A DNA stretch of 64,000 nucleotides from Macellibacteroides fermentans. GTDB taxonomy: Bacteria > Bacteroidota > Bacteroidia > Bacteroidales > Tannerellaceae. The DNA is taken from the NCBI RefSeq assembly GCF_013409575.1, contig NZ_JACCCY010000001.1, positions 496,001 to 560,000 of the forward strand. The letters are read 5' to 3'. The notes under the pieces were generated by a model. It was not told the DNA's origin and did no database searches. It was given only the letters and a program-made list of their open reading frames with translations. Each line of letters begins with the position of its first letter. Within the stretch, counting starts at the first letter, position 1. This document shows, piece after piece, positions 38,780-47,419 of this stretch. The position numbers were made by a program, and so were the translations under genes.

Positions 38780-41700
38780 ATGAAACACATCTTCTTATCC
38801 GTTTTGCTGTCGACCATGCTTCCCTGTACTTTTTGCCAGGCTGCCGATGGCGGTCATATCCTCTGGAGTATTGGGAAAGCCGACCATTCCACGGCCGATC
38901 TGGCTTTGGGTCCCGACAAATATAAAAGTTACCTGGAAGCCGACTTCGGGTTCGAAGACCGCTATTTCCTGATCGAAAAAGATACCGCCTCCAGATCCTT
39001 TCCCTATGTAATACCGGGACCGGCCGACGAATGGGGTGGCACCTGGAGCACTGCAGGCTGGCGTACACACGAATCCAACATCCTTTTCGGATTGGACAAT
39101 ATACCGGCACAGGGAACCTGGAAGCTGATAATCGTTGTGGCCGACAATGCCGTAAAGAAACCGCCCCTGTTGAAGGTAAGCATCAACAACCAGTCACAAA
39201 AGTTCCAGCTACCCGCCGGAGCAAGCGACCTATCGATTGCAGGCAAGCTGCAGAGCACATCCGGCCGCACACTCGAGATCCCTATCCCGGGCGAAACCCT
39301 AAAAAAAGGGGGTAACAGCATCACATTATCTGTACTGGAAGGGTCGTGGATTTTGTTTGACCACATCCGTCTGGAGGCTCCTGCCGGAACCAGATTAACC
39401 CGTCCTGAACCGGTTTTTATACGTAATACGGAGGTTGCCGACTATGAGATACACCGCGACGGCAAGAATTTTCAACCTTTTCTGGCAGATTTGGAGCATC
39501 TGGAGGGAACTCCTCGCATTTCGTTCCGGCTGGACGGGAAAGAGATCTACAGTCAGCTGCTGGACACCGCCCGGTATCTGCTCGAAATCCCCATGCCCGC
39601 TGTGAAGAAAGCCTTAACAAGCAACTACCAGCTGATGTGCAATGGAAAGGTCTTACAGCAAGGAAAAGTAAACCGCTCGCCCCAACCATTGCAAACTCTG
39701 GCCGGATATGTAGATACCCGCATCGGTACGGCACATTCGCGCTGGATGATCGCTCCCGGTCCGTGGATGCCCTTCGGAATGGTAAAGCTCAGTCCGGACA
39801 ACCAGAATGCCGGTTGGCAGGCAGGCTATCAGCCCACCTTCGAGAGTATCGGCTGTTTTAGTCACATTCACGAATGGACCATGGGGGGACTGGGTATGTT
39901 GCCCACCAACGGGAAACTGCAGACGGTTATGGGAGACGAGATGGATCCCGATTCGGGGTATCGCTCGCGCATAGACAAAACAACCGAAGAGGCTCCGCTG
40001 GGATACTACAAGGTGAAGCTGACCGATTACGATATCCTGGCCGAGCTTACCGCAACCACCCACTGCGGATTTCAACGATACACCTTTCCTTCCAAGCGTG
40101 ACAGTTCGCGGGTATTGGTGGACCTACATATCCCCACCGAATACGATTATCAGTTGTGCGAGATAGATATACGCAAGGTAAGCGACACCCGCATCGAAGG
40201 ATACAGCAACCAGCTATCCAAAAATGTATGGAGCCACGATGCCGATCAGGCCTACATTGTTCACTTTGTAATAGAGTTCGACCAACCCATCCAATCCATG
40301 GGAGGCTGGGCAGACGGACAGCACCGGATAACGGATCATCTTTCGGCTAAAGAGATACGTGATGGGGGCGTATGGCTTCAGTTCGACACACGCAGCAATC
40401 CTGTAGTGCAGGCACGTTCGGGTATATCGCTGGTAAGCATCGCCAATGCCTCACTGAACCTCGAAACGGAAATAAGCAAACCCTTTGGATGGAACTTCCA
40501 GGCGGTACGTAACAACCAGCAACAGGTATGGAATAATCTGCTGGGGCGCGTCGAGATAAGCACAGACAACCGGATGGAAAAGGTACGCTTTTACACCAAT
40601 ATGTACCGGGCATTGTGCAGTAGAAATACATGGAGCGACGTTAACGGCGAGTGGGTTTCGGCCGACGAGCAGGTAAGACGCTTCACCAATCCCGACGACC
40701 GGGCGCTGGGCTGCGATGCATTCTGGAATACTTTCTGGAACCTCAATCAGTTCTGGAATCTGGTAACACCCGAATGGAGCAACCGGTGGGTGAAATCGCA
40801 ACTCGCCATGTACGATGCCAACGGATGGCTGGCTAAAGGACCTGCAGGGATGGAATACATACCTGTAATGGTGGCCGAACACGAGATCCCCCTCATTGTA
40901 GGAGCTTACCAAATGGGAATACGAGGCTACGATGCCGATAAAGCCTTCGAAGCAGTTAAGAAGATGCAGACAACCCCCAGTCAGCCTGTATGCGGAGGCT
41001 ATGCCGGCAACCGCGACCTGCTTCCCTATCTTCAACACCAATTTGTGCCGGCCGACAAAGGAAGGTTTTCCAACACCCTCGAGTATGCTTACGACGACTG
41101 GACAGTAGCCCAGTTTGCTAAAGCTTTGGGTAAAGAAGACGATTACAAAACATTCTCCCAAAGAGGTTCGTGGTGGCGCAATGCCATCCATCCGGAAACC
41201 GGTTATGCCCAATTGCGCAACAGCGACGGGAACTGGGTGCCTGACTTCGATCCGTTCCGCTCCGGAGCCAACGAACAATATGTGGAAGGCAATGCCTGGC
41301 AGCTAACCTACTTTGTGCCGCAGGATGTACCCGCTCTGGTAAACGCTGTAGGAAAAGATCGTTTTGTAGAACGACTCGAATGGGGATTTCAGGCCAGCGA
41401 ACCCTGGCGTTACAATGCCCCCAACGACCAGTACTGGGACTACCCCGTTGTGCAAGGCAACCAGCAATCCATGCACTTTGCCTTTCTTTTCAACTGGGCA
41501 GGCAAACCCTGGCTCACGCAGAAGTGGAGTCGTTCCATCATAGAGCGTTACTACGGAGTTGGGCAGGCCAATGCCTATCTGGGCGACGAAGATCAGGGGC
41601 AGATGAGTGCCTGGCTTGTAATGGCATCGCTGGGACTTTTCCAGACAGACGGCGGATGTAGTACCAACCCGGTATACGAAATTGCCAGTCCCCTTTACGA

Positions 41701-41917
41701 AAAGTGTGTGATTCATCTGGGAGAACAATTCGGAAGAGGGAAGCAATTCACCATTCAGGCACGGGGTGTTTCCCGCAAAAACATCTACGTACAGCGTGCC
41801 TCCTTAAACGGTCAGCCGTTGCAAACGTTCCACTTCCCTGCCGCCGAGCTGCTAAAGGGAGGTTCTTTAATCCTCGAAATGGGACCTCAACCCAATAAAA
41901 TGTGGGGAATTGAATAA
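38780..41917 (+). CDS. Large GH92-family glycosidase (secreted), variant subgroup
   Basis: 1045 residues from ATG 38780 with signal peptide 'MKHIFLSVLLSTMLPCTFCQA'. An extra N-terminal ~330 residues read as a beta-sandwich/rhamnogalacturonan-lyase-type carbohydrate-binding module ('LWSIGKADHSTADLALGPDKYKSYLEADFGF' and 'VSINNQSQKFQLPAGASD'). The GH92 part starts near 'GYVDTRIGTAHSRWMIAPGPWMPFGMVKLSPDN' and includes 'YLGDEDQGQMSAWLVMASLGLFQ', with the catalytic acidic pair. The usual WDTFR segment is 'DAFWNTFWNLNQFWNLV', a variant shared with the other GH92 gene here. Co-transcribed with the AraC gene. Confidence 0.87.
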   Translation: MKHIFLSVLLSTMLPCTFCQAADGGHILWSIGKADHSTADLALGPDKYKSYLEADFGFEDRYFLIEKDTASRSFPYVIPGPADEWGGTWSTAGWRTHESNILFGLDNIPAQGTWKLIIVVADNAVKKPPLLKVSINNQSQKFQLPAGASDLSIAGKLQSTSGRTLEIPIPGETLKKGGNSITLSVLEGSWILFDHIRLEAPAGTRLTRPEPVFIRNTEVADYEIHRDGKNFQPFLADLEHLEGTPRISFRLDGKEIYSQLLDTARYLLEIPMPAVKKALTSNYQLMCNGKVLQQGKVNRSPQPLQTLAGYVDTRIGTAHSRWMIAPGPWMPFGMVKLSPDNQNAGWQAGYQPTFESIGCFSHIHEWTMGGLGMLPTNGKLQTVMGDEMDPDSGYRSRIDKTTEEAPLGYYKVKLTDYDILAELTATTHCGFQRYTFPSKRDSSRVLVDLHIPTEYDYQLCEIDIRKVSDTRIEGYSNQLSKNVWSHDADQAYIVHFVIEFDQPIQSMGGWADGQHRITDHLSAKEIRDGGVWLQFDTRSNPVVQARSGISLVSIANASLNLETEISKPFGWNFQAVRNNQQQVWNNLLGRVEISTDNRMEKVRFYTNMYRALCSRNTWSDVNGEWVSADEQVRRFTNPDDRALGCDAFWNTFWNLNQFWNLVTPEWSNRWVKSQLAMYDANGWLAKGPAGMEYIPVMVAEHEIPLIVGAYQMGIRGYDADKAFEAVKKMQTTPSQPVCGGYAGNRDLLPYLQHQFVPADKGRFSNTLEYAYDDWTVAQFAKALGKEDDYKTFSQRGSWWRNAIHPETGYAQLRNSDGNWVPDFDPFRSGANEQYVEGNAWQLTYFVPQDVPALVNAVGKDRFVERLEWGFQASEPWRYNAPNDQYWDYPVVQGNQQSMHFAFLFNWAGKPWLTQKWSRSIIERYYGVGQANAYLGDEDQGQMSAWLVMASLGLFQTDGGCSTNPVYEIASPLYEKCVIHLGEQFGRGKQFTIQARGVSRKNIYVQRASLNGQPLQTFHFPAAELLKGGSLILEMGPQPNKMWGIE

Positions 41918-41974
41918 ATTTCCGCTAAAATTAACAGCCATCTATGTTGTTTAACATGTTTTATAGATAAAAGA

Positions 41975-42006
41975 CTTGACAAACACCTTGGATGGCTGTA
42001 TCTTTG
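41975..42006 (+). promoter_or_regulatory. Strong consensus promoter
   Basis: CTTG (-33) at 41975-41978, 20-bp spacer, TATCTTTG (-7) at 41999-42006 followed by C. This is one of the best Bacteroidetes promoter matches in the window, and it drives a plus-strand transcript that contains no gene; see the RNA candidate just downstream. Confidence 0.75.
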
Positions 42007-42010
42007 CATC

Positions 42011-42090
42011 GTGGTTTTTTCATAATAGTATTAGATTTAAGGTTAACAAAGTTTGGTTAGGGGATGTCGGGATGACATCCTTTAATTGTT
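42011..42090 (+). ncRNA. Orphan structured RNA candidate (recurrent Bacteroidales leader-type motif)
   Basis: Starts after the promoter. Contains the core 'TTAGATTTAAGGTTAACAAAG' (in part, 42031-42051), which I recall as a recurrent conserved sequence behind strong promoters in Bacteroidales genomes, followed by a perfect 7-bp hairpin GGATGTC-GGGAT-GACATCC (42062-42080) and TTTAATTG. The bases from the promoter to this hairpin look like a short 70-80-nt transcript. It lies convergent to the LytTR gene and is not upstream of any plus-strand CDS in the window. Memory of the motif is not a database match. Confidence 0.5.
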
Positions 42091-42243
42091 TATAGACGGT
42101 TCACTTTGTAAAAAAAATCAAATCGGTTCAATCCATTATTGCAGATACCCCTTATCGCCATTTGTATGTTTTTGTTGTCTTATTAGGTGATAAAGCTATA
42201 TCCTTACTACCCAAAAGTAAATATATTGTTGGGTAAGCGGACC

Positions 42244-43005
42244 TTAGCACGGAATTTTAGCCTTCAAGTACGCGATAAATGCTTCTTTATACGTTTCTGT
42301 CACATGGATTACTTCATTACTAAGGTATATGCAGTTATTGCGATCTACCGACTTTATCTTGTCAAGAGCTACAATGTATGAGCGATGGACACGCATAAAG
42401 TGGTTAGAAGGCAACATTTCTTCCATTGCTTTCATGGTGAGATGAGTAATCAGGGCTCTTTTTTCGTTTTCCAAATAGATGTATACGTAATCCTTCAATC
42501 CTTTAACATACACTATTTGAGAGAAGTCAATCTGCCTTAGATGGTTGTTGGTACGGACATAGATGCTGTTTTGTTCGGAGATTTGCCCGGGTACAAGAGT
42601 AACAGACGATGTAGCAGAGATCCCTTGCTCTTTTCCGTAAACAAGTTCGAACCATTGTTTTGCTTTTTCCGTTGCATTCAGAAATTTATTGTATCTGATG
42701 GGTTTCAACAAAAAGTCCAGCGCATTCACCTCGTAACTTTCAAAAGCGTATTGCTTGAAAGCTGTAGTAAAGATTGTTTTCGTTGCATGGGGCGCCATAG
42801 CAGACAGGTTGAGCCCGTCTAGGTCCGGCATCTGAACGTCTAAGAAAAGGATATTCACAGGTGTTTCCAGCAAAGAAGAGAGAGCCTGTACTGGATCGCT
42901 GAAAGAAGCTGTCAGCCTGAGATATGGGGTGCGAATAATGTAATTTTCCAGCAATTTGATGGCAAGCGGCTCATCGTCTACAACCATGCATGTAAGATGT
43001 ATCAT
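42244..43005 (-). CDS. LytTR-family response regulator
   Basis: 253 residues from ATG 43005 (MIHLTCMVVDDEPLAI). Receiver domain with acidic pocket 'VVDDEP', phospho-acceptor Asp in 'ILFLDVQMPDLDGL' and Lys in 'DFLLKPI'; C-terminal LytTR DNA-binding domain 'YVYIYLENEKRALITHLTMKAMEEMLPSNHFMRVHRSYIVAL'. The start overlaps the kinase stop (ATGA), so both are translationally coupled. Regulates genes by LytTR direct repeats. Nearest expected target is the outer-membrane barrel gene upstream in the same operon. Confidence 0.95.
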   Translation of the reverse strand: MIHLTCMVVDDEPLAIKLLENYIIRTPYLRLTASFSDPVQALSSLLETPVNILFLDVQMPDLDGLNLSAMAPHATKTIFTTAFKQYAFESYEVNALDFLLKPIRYNKFLNATEKAKQWFELVYGKEQGISATSSVTLVPGQISEQNSIYVRTNNHLRQIDFSQIVYVKGLKDYVYIYLENEKRALITHLTMKAMEEMLPSNHFMRVHRSYIVALDKIKSVDRNNCIYLSNEVIHVTETYKEAFIAYLKAKIPC

Positions 43006-44024
43006 AAGCAATTTTGAAGGGTTATTTGTACAAAATAAATATCGCCCCGTAGTTCCTGTACATACTGATAGCAATCGGGATAGGTTAATTCAAGACGACG
43101 CTTCAGATTCTCCAGACCTATGCCCGAACCTATACGGTCCATTTGCGTTTTAGGATAATAGCTGTTCTCGCAGGTAAAAACAAGTTGTTCACCCTGAGCG
43201 CCGAAGCGGATGCGGATAATCGATTCTTTTCTGCTGTTTACTCCGTGCTTGAACGCATTTTCTATCAAAGAGATAAAGAGGAGCGGGGCAATCTGTCCCG
43301 ACTTGGGCGGCTGTTGCAACTCTACATCCACTGTTGTCTTTTCGTTACATCGTAATTTCATCAGATTGATATAATTATTCATGAATTCGACCTCTCCTTC
43401 AGTAGGAACCTGTGTCTGATTCGAATCATAAAGGGTGTACCGTAGCAAGTCACTCAATTGCCCTATGCTATCCTGTGCTGTGTCTGCGTCAATTTGAACA
43501 AGACTGGAAATGTTATTCAGCGTATTGAACAAAAAGTGCGGATTCAGCTGATTCTTTAAAAAGGCAAGTTCTGCCTCAGCGCTCTTTTGCTTCTCCTCTT
43601 TTAGTCTTACATTGAGGTCGTTCCAACGAACAATATAACGCAGACCTGTTGCACACCCCACAAACACGATGTTGATAATAAAGGAGGCTGCGGCCAGCGA
43701 CCAGAAAGCTACCTTCCAGTTTTCCTGTAACTGAAAGGTGGGGGTGAACAGCCACAGGTGAATACCCGAAATAGCCAGAAAATTAACCAGATAAAACAGG
43801 ATTGCCCGTTTCCGGAACAGCAAATAGGGCACAAATCCATAGAAATTGATAAAATAGAGAACGGCCGAAGGTAAAACAAACTTGCCTGTTACCGTGATTG
43901 CATTCAACGCCTTTCCAATGTCCTGATTAGATACAAATTCAATACATGCAGGAGTTATTAACAACGACAACCAGATAAGAATCTGTATAATGATAAGATG
44001 TATATATTTTTCCGAGTATGTCAT
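43002..44024 (-). CDS. LytS-type sensor histidine kinase
   Basis: 340 residues. Four N-terminal transmembrane helices (~10-130) with short loops, then a helical linker and the His_kinase domain: phospho-His in 'LNPHFLFNTLNNISSLV', and a C-terminal ATPase with 'LLFISLIENAFKHGVNS' and 'GSGIGLENLKRRLELTYP'. No separate sensor domain, so the signal is probably read by the membrane part. Operon: barrel protein, kinase, response regulator. Confidence 0.95.
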   Translation of the reverse strand: MTYSEKYIHLIIIQILIWLSLLITPACIEFVSNQDIGKALNAITVTGKFVLPSAVLYFINFYGFVPYLLFRKRAILFYLVNFLAISGIHLWLFTPTFQLQENWKVAFWSLAAASFIINIVFVGCATGLRYIVRWNDLNVRLKEEKQKSAEAELAFLKNQLNPHFLFNTLNNISSLVQIDADTAQDSIGQLSDLLRYTLYDSNQTQVPTEGEVEFMNNYINLMKLRCNEKTTVDVELQQPPKSGQIAPLLFISLIENAFKHGVNSRKESIIRIRFGAQGEQLVFTCENSYYPKTQMDRIGSGIGLENLKRRLELTYPDCYQYVQELRGDIYFVQITLQNCL

Positions 44025-44069
44025 TGTTACGAAGTTTTGTCAAAAATACTCATTTACTTTGAATCCATA

Positions 44070-46550
44070 TCAATAAATCAACATATTTCCAATACTCTCA
44101 GTCTGAGAATCATCATTCTTAACGTCGTTGTTGCTGATTGTACGTTTTGTCTTCTTATTGGATTGTTGCTTACCCAACGTGTAGCTGATGCTTACACCGA
44201 GGTTACGCAATGGTAGGGTAACAATCGAGCGGTTGATATATTCTTTTCCTTTGGCGTACAACTTTAGTTCGAGACCATTGCTCGACAGGCTGGTCATACC
44301 CGACAGACTAACGCTCAGTTTGTTTTTCAAGAAAGTGCGCGACAAACTTCCCATCATGGCATTAAAGCCAGTAGACCATCCTTGCAGGTTGTATTGCTTC
44401 GTCGAGCTGATCAGGTTCATGCTCAAACGAATATCCCAGGGAAGGGTTTGCTGAAAGCCCAACATTAGGTTGCCTTGCCAGCCACTGTTCGAAATACCCA
44501 ATTCCATGCTGTTCAAATCTACATACGATGCACTTCCATTCAGTGTGAAACGGGTTTGTCTGCCTGCATTCCAGTTAACAAAAGTGTTTAGTCCGGTCTG
44601 ACGGTTTTCCACAATATTATCGTAAGTCGTATTCAGAAGATTGTCTTTGAAAAAACTGTACTTTTCAATGGCATTGTTACATAAGCTCTGTCGTAAGGTT
44701 AGATTCACCATCCAAACCGGTGTTGTCAAGTTGTAGACTAAACTCAGATTGTGAGCCTTTTCACTTTTCAGGTTTGTGTTACCATCCGATATACTAGTAG
44801 GATCGGATTTGTCCACGTAAGGATTCAAGAAGCCAATACCCGGTCTGCTGATTCGCATGTTATAGGTCAACCCATAATTCTGACTCTCGTTCATTTTGTA
44901 CGAAAGATTGGCAGACGGAACCAAATTACCGTATTTTACCTTAAAGTCGGTACCCTGACCTGTTTTATATTCCACATCCTGCCAGGTATACTCATAACGC
45001 AATCCACCGTTAAACTTCCAGCGGTTCACCTTCACACTGTATTCGGCATACCCGGCCACTATGTCGTTATAATGCTTGTAGTTGAGGCTATTGTCGGCTA
45101 CATACTCAAAGGCGTCCTCTTTATTTACATAATATTTGGAATCGGAAGAATTGTTACGCATAATATATTTAATCCCCATATCTAAAATCTGACCAATACC
45201 TAAAGGCGTAGAATAATCCAGCTGAAACGTATTTTCTAATGTGTTTTTGTGTGCATCTGTATAACGGTCGGTTAAATTCAGGAAACTGTTTTCATCAGTC
45301 GCATCAAACAAACTGTACGTATTTGTTTTGTCGGGCGTGGATGAGACTAAATAAGATAAAGTCAGCATCCTGTCTTTGTTCCCTGCAAAAGAATGCTGAA
45401 AATCGATGTTCCCGTTAATGGAATAACGATCTCCCCTTGAGTCAGAGCTACCCATATAGCCAAAGCCTGTCCCATAATTTCCTCCACTCATGTTGGTTTG
45501 TGTGAAAGAGTTCACATAAGTACCGAATCCCATTAGACCAAATGACGCGGAAAGTAAATTCATAGAATCTATCTCATAGCCAAGGGTCAGATTGCCCATC
45601 TTTATTTTAAAATTGGTGTTGCCCAACTGAGAGTTATCCATAAACGAATTACCCGAAGAGTCGAACTGCTCCCTGCTTATTTCGGTCTTTGTGTTCTTGA
45701 TCTTGCTGTCGGCTACATTCCCATTAACAGTCATTGTAAGTTTACCCTGCTGAATGCTTGCATAAATACCCCCGGCTATGCCCTTGGTATTTGCCATACC
45801 TCGTAGAGTTGCGTTATAGCCATTCATCGGATTGGTTGTTCCGGATACTTTATTTGTAATCAGGTTAAGTACACCTCCAACTCCTTCTGCATCGTACTTA
45901 GCTCCCGGATTGGTGATAACCTCAATATTCTTTACGCTGGTCGCAGGCATGTTTTTAAGTACAACCGAAGGATTGCTGCTAAGCATCACGCTTGGTTTTC
46001 CATCAACGAAGACTTTAAAATTACTGCTGCCGTTTACTGTTATGTTGTCGTTACCATCAACCGCAACCATGGGTACCTTGCGGAGCATGTCAAGTAATGA
46101 ATTCGATTTTGCATCGGCATCATCGGCAATACTATAACTCATTTTGTCTACTTCCATCTTGATTAATGGTTTCTGGGCCACGATCTCGACGTTTTTCAAC
46201 TGTTTTACATCCTCTGCGATAAAAAGTGTATCAAGATTGACCACCGAGTCGCCTTTTAAGGTGAAGGGCACGTTTACATTACTTTTCCCGACAGAACTGA
46301 ACAAAATAGTGAATTCTCCTTTACCGGTCAGTGATTGTTCAAATCTGCCGTCCATATCAGTTACCGTCATCGCCACCGGATTGTCCGGTTTGTGTTTATT
46401 GGTAATCCGGACAGTTGCGTAAGGTTCTCCCTCATGGGTGAGTGAATCCAATAATACACCTCGAAGTAATGTTATCTGCGCATTCGCAGTAACAGGAAAA
46501 AAAAATACAGCAAGCAAGGCTATAAATACAAAAACAACTTTATTTTTCAT
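44070..46550 (-). CDS. TonB-like outer-membrane beta-barrel protein (OMP_b-brl_3 type)
   Basis: 826 residues with signal peptide 'MKNKVVFVFIALLAVFFFPVTANA'. N-terminal carboxypeptidase-like domain ('EPYATVRITNKHKPDNPVAMTVTDMDGRFEQSL'), then a plug domain ('VDKMSYSIADDADAKSNSLLDMLRKVPMVAVDG', 'FKVFVDGKPSVML', 'IEVITNPGAKYDAEGVGGVLNLIT'), then a beta-barrel with aromatic C-terminus. The TonB box is not obvious and there is no SusD partner. Transcribed 45 bp before the kinase gene, so it is probably the target and signal source of the LytTR system. A consensus promoter lies at 46574-46604. Confidence 0.9.
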   Translation of the reverse strand: MKNKVVFVFIALLAVFFFPVTANAQITLLRGVLLDSLTHEGEPYATVRITNKHKPDNPVAMTVTDMDGRFEQSLTGKGEFTILFSSVGKSNVNVPFTLKGDSVVNLDTLFIAEDVKQLKNVEIVAQKPLIKMEVDKMSYSIADDADAKSNSLLDMLRKVPMVAVDGNDNITVNGSSNFKVFVDGKPSVMLSSNPSVVLKNMPATSVKNIEVITNPGAKYDAEGVGGVLNLITNKVSGTTNPMNGYNATLRGMANTKGIAGGIYASIQQGKLTMTVNGNVADSKIKNTKTEISREQFDSSGNSFMDNSQLGNTNFKIKMGNLTLGYEIDSMNLLSASFGLMGFGTYVNSFTQTNMSGGNYGTGFGYMGSSDSRGDRYSINGNIDFQHSFAGNKDRMLTLSYLVSSTPDKTNTYSLFDATDENSFLNLTDRYTDAHKNTLENTFQLDYSTPLGIGQILDMGIKYIMRNNSSDSKYYVNKEDAFEYVADNSLNYKHYNDIVAGYAEYSVKVNRWKFNGGLRYEYTWQDVEYKTGQGTDFKVKYGNLVPSANLSYKMNESQNYGLTYNMRISRPGIGFLNPYVDKSDPTSISDGNTNLKSEKAHNLSLVYNLTTPVWMVNLTLRQSLCNNAIEKYSFFKDNLLNTTYDNIVENRQTGLNTFVNWNAGRQTRFTLNGSASYVDLNSMELGISNSGWQGNLMLGFQQTLPWDIRLSMNLISSTKQYNLQGWSTGFNAMMGSLSRTFLKNKLSVSLSGMTSLSSNGLELKLYAKGKEYINRSIVTLPLRNLGVSISYTLGKQQSNKKTKRTISNNDVKNDDSQTESIGNMLIY

Positions 46551-46573
46551 CTTCTGCTATTTTAATAATAGAA

Positions 46574-46604
46574 CAAACTTACTGTTTGCACATCTATATT
46601 CAAG
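46574..46604 (-). promoter_or_regulatory. Promoter of the barrel protein-LytS-LytTR operon
   Basis: Reading on the minus strand, CTTG (-33) at 46604-46601, 19-bp spacer, TAAGTTTG (-7) at 46581-46574, 23 bp before the start codon. Confidence 0.7.
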
Positions 46605-47079
46605 TGTTTTTTAGACGAACACCTGCACAGAGTGCGATGAACAACACGCAATTTCTCGATAAATTGTGGTACTTATCAAATCAATTTTTGAAGAAATATT
46701 ACGTCTTTTAGCTAACATACCGGAGCTTAATCAAGATTTAACAGCTCATTTTTTTAAATAGTGTTGACAATTCTTAATCTATAGAATATTGTAATGAAAA
46801 TTAAAATTTTGGTTCTGTACTGGGATATGGACAATACACAAAGTATGAAAATCTTCATTATAGGAACATCTGGCGATAACGGGCAATTAAGTCGTAAGCG
46901 CTCCCGCATTCACCCCTCGCCCCCTGACCAATACTAAACAGGAGTCGGCCCCCCGGGAAACAACTCCAGCATAATCCCCATGCCTCTTCTGCATATTTCA
47001 ACAACCGGCAACTAATCCTTTCCCTATTGGGAACTATTCCAATGCATACGACAAACTAATCCCGGCTCAACGAACAATT
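46605..47079. other. Intergenic region, GC-rich in part
   Basis: About 475 bp with no coding frame I can support. A GC-rich stretch (46900-46980, CCCCTCGCCCCC and GGCCCCCCGGG) is unlike its AT-rich surroundings. No terminator is evident. Confidence 0.4.
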
Positions 47080-47171
47080 ATTCGTTTGACATATGTTGAA
47101 TGCAAGTTATCCAATTGTTGACTTTGCGTTCAACATATGTCAAACGCAAGATCAACAATTGTCAAACGAAT
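47080..47171. repeat. 92-bp quasi-palindromic repeat region
   Basis: Four copies of a TGTCAAACG-type unit lie here: two pointing right and two pointing left. The outer pair ATTCGTTTGACA (47080) and TGTCAAACGAAT (47160) is a perfect inverted repeat; the inner pair CGTTTGACATATGTTGAA (47083) and TTCAACATATGTCAAACG (47129) is another. CAATTGTTGA (47112) and TCAACAATTG (47152) form a third. So the two units alternate between CATATG and CAATTG cores. It ends 11 bp before the ATG at 47183. Confidence 0.8.
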
Positions 47172-47182
47172 AAATCATAGTT

Positions 47183-47371
47183 ATGAAAAAATTAGATCTT
47201 CGTTTAGAAAGTAATAAGACACTACAGGATAAATACTTAGTCTTCACCGCGCATTTCCAATTCTATTCTCACCCATTCCCTCCATTTTTAGTTCTTAAAT
47301 TTTCCTCTAAAAAGAATACTGCATTCATCGTTAGCATCGTTTTCTGCGATAATAGATTTCAGCTTCTGTAA
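47183..47371 (+). CDS. Doubtful small ORF with a peptide-leader-like start
   Basis: 62 codons. The first ~14 residues (MKKLDLRLESNKTL) look like the start of Bacteroidales leader peptides, but the frame then runs through the degenerate repeat at 47243-47285 and the antisense of a beta-propeller C-terminus, where coding on the other strand is better supported. Most likely a broken or chance frame; no product is claimed. Confidence 0.2.
   Translation: MKKLDLRLESNKTLQDKYLVFTAHFQFYSHPFPPFLVLKFSSKKNTAFIVSIVFCDNRFQLL
47243..47285 (-). repeat. Third, degenerate copy of the plug-gene 3' end
   Basis: On the minus strand this reads MEGMGENRIG-x-AR then stop, matching the ends at 49859 and 52203, with a Tyr to Asn change and a few silent differences. 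It lies straight after the stop codon of the propeller C-terminal fragment. It shows that at least three copies of this gene end existed in the zone. Confidence 0.8.
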
Positions 47372-47410
47372 TTCTTGTTTTTGTGTTGAAGTGAGGGATT
47401 CTTCTTTAAT
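47288..47410 (-). pseudogene. 6-bladed beta-propeller protein, C-terminal fragment (cut off by IS4-type IS)
   Basis: 41 codons reading 'IKEESLTSTQKQELQKLKS...' to a stop at 47288-47290, the charged helical tail and 'CSILFRGKFKN' end that close 6-bladed beta-propeller lipoproteins of Bacteroidales. It begins exactly where the 9-bp target repeat of the IS ends, and joins in frame to the fragment at 48736-49815 when the IS and one repeat are taken out. Confidence 0.8.
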
Positions 47411-47419
47411 TTTTTGAAT

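Noticed and set aside
40451-41278. 275-codon minus-strand ORF
   Set aside because: Antisense of the second GH92 gene; no recognisable product.
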